Origin: Bacillota bacterium
GTDB lineage: Bacteria; Bacillota_B; Desulfitobacteriia; Desulfitobacteriales; Desulfitobacteriaceae
DNA: 11,725 nucleotides
Assembly (NCBI GenBank): GCA_021779415.1
Contig: JAJYAS010000040.1
Location: forward strand, 1 to 11,725
Direction of reading: 5' to 3'
Below are positions 11,663 to 11,725 of the stretch, in pieces (the stretch's first letter is position 1; each line of letters starts with the position of its first letter). The position numbers and the translations under genes are program-made. The notes below the pieces were generated by a model. The model was not told the DNA's origin and searched no databases. It saw only the letters and a list, made by a program, of their open reading frames with translations.

Positions 11663-11725
11663 ACGATACAAGAACGGTACGATACAATAAGTTGATAAGT
11701 TAATAAGTTGGTGTCAGGCACCGGT
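11663..11725. repeat. Short direct repeats and a GGTGTCAGGCACC palindrome at the window edge
   Basis: ACGATACAA occurs at 11663-11671 and 11679-11687. Three tandem octamers AAGTTGAT, AAGTTAAT, AAGTTGGT fill 11689-11712, and GGTGTCAGGCACC (11710-11722) is a near-palindrome. GGTGCCTGACACC-type sequences are, in my recollection, common in repetitive intergenic elements of Clostridia, so this may be the edge of a repeat or mobile element lying outside the window. The remaining 11464-11596 stretch holds no gene I can support. Confidence 0.45.

Overview
The window looks like chromosomal DNA of a low- to mid-GC Gram-positive (Firmicutes). Strong GGAGG-type Shine-Dalgarno sites, a Firmicutes-type LexA box, a LytR-CpsA-Psr protein and the DUF1659/DUF2922/YvrJ gene set all point that way. 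A Desulfosporosinus/Desulfitobacterium-like Clostridia host is my best guess, from gene content only. No tRNA, rRNA, CRISPR array or complete IS is visible.

Layout. (1) 1-1584, minus strand: a wall/polysaccharide pair, with a LytR-CpsA-Psr ligase followed by a Wzz/CpsC-type chain-length protein cut by the window edge. (2) 1585-2248: an intergenic stretch with a UTR-type hairpin and an isolated perfect terminator, then a plus-strand DUF5658 membrane protein. (3) 2271-3773, minus strand: a compact operon DUF1659 - DUF2922 - (possible tiny ORF) - YvrJ (48 aa, holin-like shape) - T7-lysozyme-type amidase. A near-consensus sigma-A promoter overlaps an exact GAAC-N4-GTTC LexA box, and a strong intrinsic terminator lies between promoter and first gene. 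(4) 3823-9078, minus strand: a phage early/replication module, in transcription order a small 'rrp5-like' phage protein, a family A DNA polymerase, an AEP-primase/VapE-helicase fusion and a DUF1492/ArpU-RinA-like regulator. A second exact LexA box lies upstream of the last gene. (5) 9079-9260: the divergent control region, with a consensus promoter for the early genes overlapped by three CGGAAT repeats. (6) 9261-10250, plus strand: an ImmR/CI-like repressor and its ImmA/IrrE-type metallopeptidase. (7) 10216-11463, minus strand: a membrane diguanylate cyclase whose 3' end overlaps the immA-like gene. (8) 11464-11725: hairpins and short direct repeats.

How it fits together. The middle 8 kb reads as a reduced prophage or phage-derived island. 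Repressor, anti-repressor protease, replication genes, late-type regulator and a lysis-like pair are all intact, but no integrase, terminase, capsid, portal or tail gene is present. Two DNA-damage inputs seem to be wired in: ImmR/ImmA on the early genes, and LexA directly on the amidase operon. The most unusual point is the amidase operon: an SOS promoter, a leader holding a terminator, two uncharacterised DUF proteins, a holin-like peptide and a peptidoglycan amidase. I infer a damage-triggered lysis or wall-remodelling cassette; the sequence shows the wiring, not the outcome.
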